From NCBI GenBank assembly GCA_022799755.1, contig JAAWOU010000032.1, positions 1 through 33,705 of the forward strand: DNA of 33,705 nucleotides. Reading direction: 5' to 3'. Position 1 is the stretch's first letter, and the number at the start of each line of letters is the position of its first letter. The stretch is from Lachnospiraceae bacterium. Lineage in GTDB: Bacteria; Bacillota; Clostridia; Lachnospirales; Lachnospiraceae. The notes beneath the pieces were generated by a model, which worked only from the letters and a program-made list of their open reading frames with translations, searched no databases and was not told where the DNA came from. Below are positions 33,499 through 33,705 of this stretch, one piece after another. The position numbers and the translations under genes were made by a program.

Positions 33499-33568
33499 CA
33501 TGATTGTTCCATGGCTGTCTCATGACAGTTCCATGACAGCCTCATGACAGTTCCATGGCACTCTCATG
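33499..33568. repeat. Seven CATG sites at exact 11-bp spacing
   Basis: CATG occurs at 33499, 33510, 33521, 33532, 33543, 33554 and 33565, each exactly 11 bp from the next. The 7 bases between vary within a GGAACTG- or AGACAGC-like pattern. It lies between the divergent M56 and plus-strand genes. Because 11 is not a multiple of 3, it is not a coding repeat. Clear promoter hexamers were not found in 33447-33672. Confidence 0.9.
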
Positions 33569-33672
33569 GCAGACAGTTCAGGTTTCGGTGTCTCGCTGCG
33601 CCTTTTCCGCCCCTTCACCATTTACCTTACCCCGGTAATGAAAGATCACACCGAACAGAAAGGAGGTGAAGA

Positions 33673-33705
33673 ATGAACCGCAATGTTGAAGAACTCCCCG
33701 TTGTG
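33673..33705 (+). CDS. Start of an unidentified gene, cut by the window end
   Basis: AAGGAGGTG at 33659-33667 lies 5 nt before ATG 33673, and the frame reads MNRNVEELPVV to the last base. The ribosome binding site is nearly ideal. Only 11 residues are visible, so no function can be given. It is divergent from the M56 gene across the CATG array. Confidence 0.6.
   Translation, partial: MNRNVEELPVV

Noticed and set aside
31086..33503. Two long plus-strand frames of 367 and 416 codons
   Set aside because: Antisense to the M56/Asp-box gene and full of Pro, His and Arg; no start signals.
33499..33568. CRISPR array
   Set aside because: The units are 11 bp with no long direct repeat or distinct spacers, and no cas genes are near.

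Overview
The window looks like chromosomal DNA from a spore-forming, high-GC Clostridia species, most likely Lachnospiraceae. The support is the pair of spoVA sporulation genes, a SigV/RsiV-type sigma/anti-sigma pair, BlaI/M56 sensor genes, strong AGGAGG ribosome binding sites, consensus -35/-10 promoters, and protein sequences that read like gut Lachnospiraceae homologues. This assignment is by eye; no search was run.

Layout. (1) 1-2.2 kb is visibly more AT-rich and holds accessory or decayed genes: a truncated Cys-rich DUF3795-like ORF, a GNAT acetyltransferase, a zinc-phospholipase-C-like protein and a C-terminal fragment of an Rpn-family nuclease. (2) 2.2-5.6 kb holds argG with promoter and terminator, then a lysozyme-sensing-type sigV-rsiV pair and a DUF1294 membrane protein. 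(3) 5.7-9.1 kb holds degV, an unusual AraC DNA-binding domain fused to a catalytically degenerate aminoglycoside-phosphotransferase-like domain, and DUF5721. (4) 9.1-16.6 kb, all minus strand, holds spoVAE, aroK, ridA, two small genes, spoVAD with a candidate forespore promoter, trpS and a calcium-type P-ATPase. (5) 16.7-19.9 kb holds a secreted VIT/vWA protein with a SEP-type C-terminal sorting signal followed by an exosortase, a Gram-positive exosortase/substrate pair. (6) 20-23.7 kb holds a YjbR-EVE fusion, a BlaI-M56 signalling pair and a kinase remnant. (7) 23.7-26 kb holds a membrane protein, a NUDIX hydrolase with a split Nudix box, a Phd/RelE toxin-antitoxin pair and a small ORF. (8) 26-29.7 kb is one reading frame joining an MFS transporter to a glycoside hydrolase family 2 enzyme. 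(9) 29.9-33.7 kb holds an unrecognised membrane protein, a second M56 sensor peptidase ending in Asp-box repeats, and a divergent region with seven CATG sites spaced exactly 11 bp apart, next to the start of a plus-strand gene cut by the window end.

The most unusual items are the exosortase/VIT-vWA cassette, the MFS-GH2 fusion, the AraC-pseudokinase fusion with a strong internal translation start, the M56 protein with an Asp-box tail, the 11-bp phased CATG array, and a dispersed palindromic repeat present in three promoter-proximal places (8.3, 21.0 and 29.9 kb). No rRNA, tRNA, intact insertion sequence or CRISPR array was seen.
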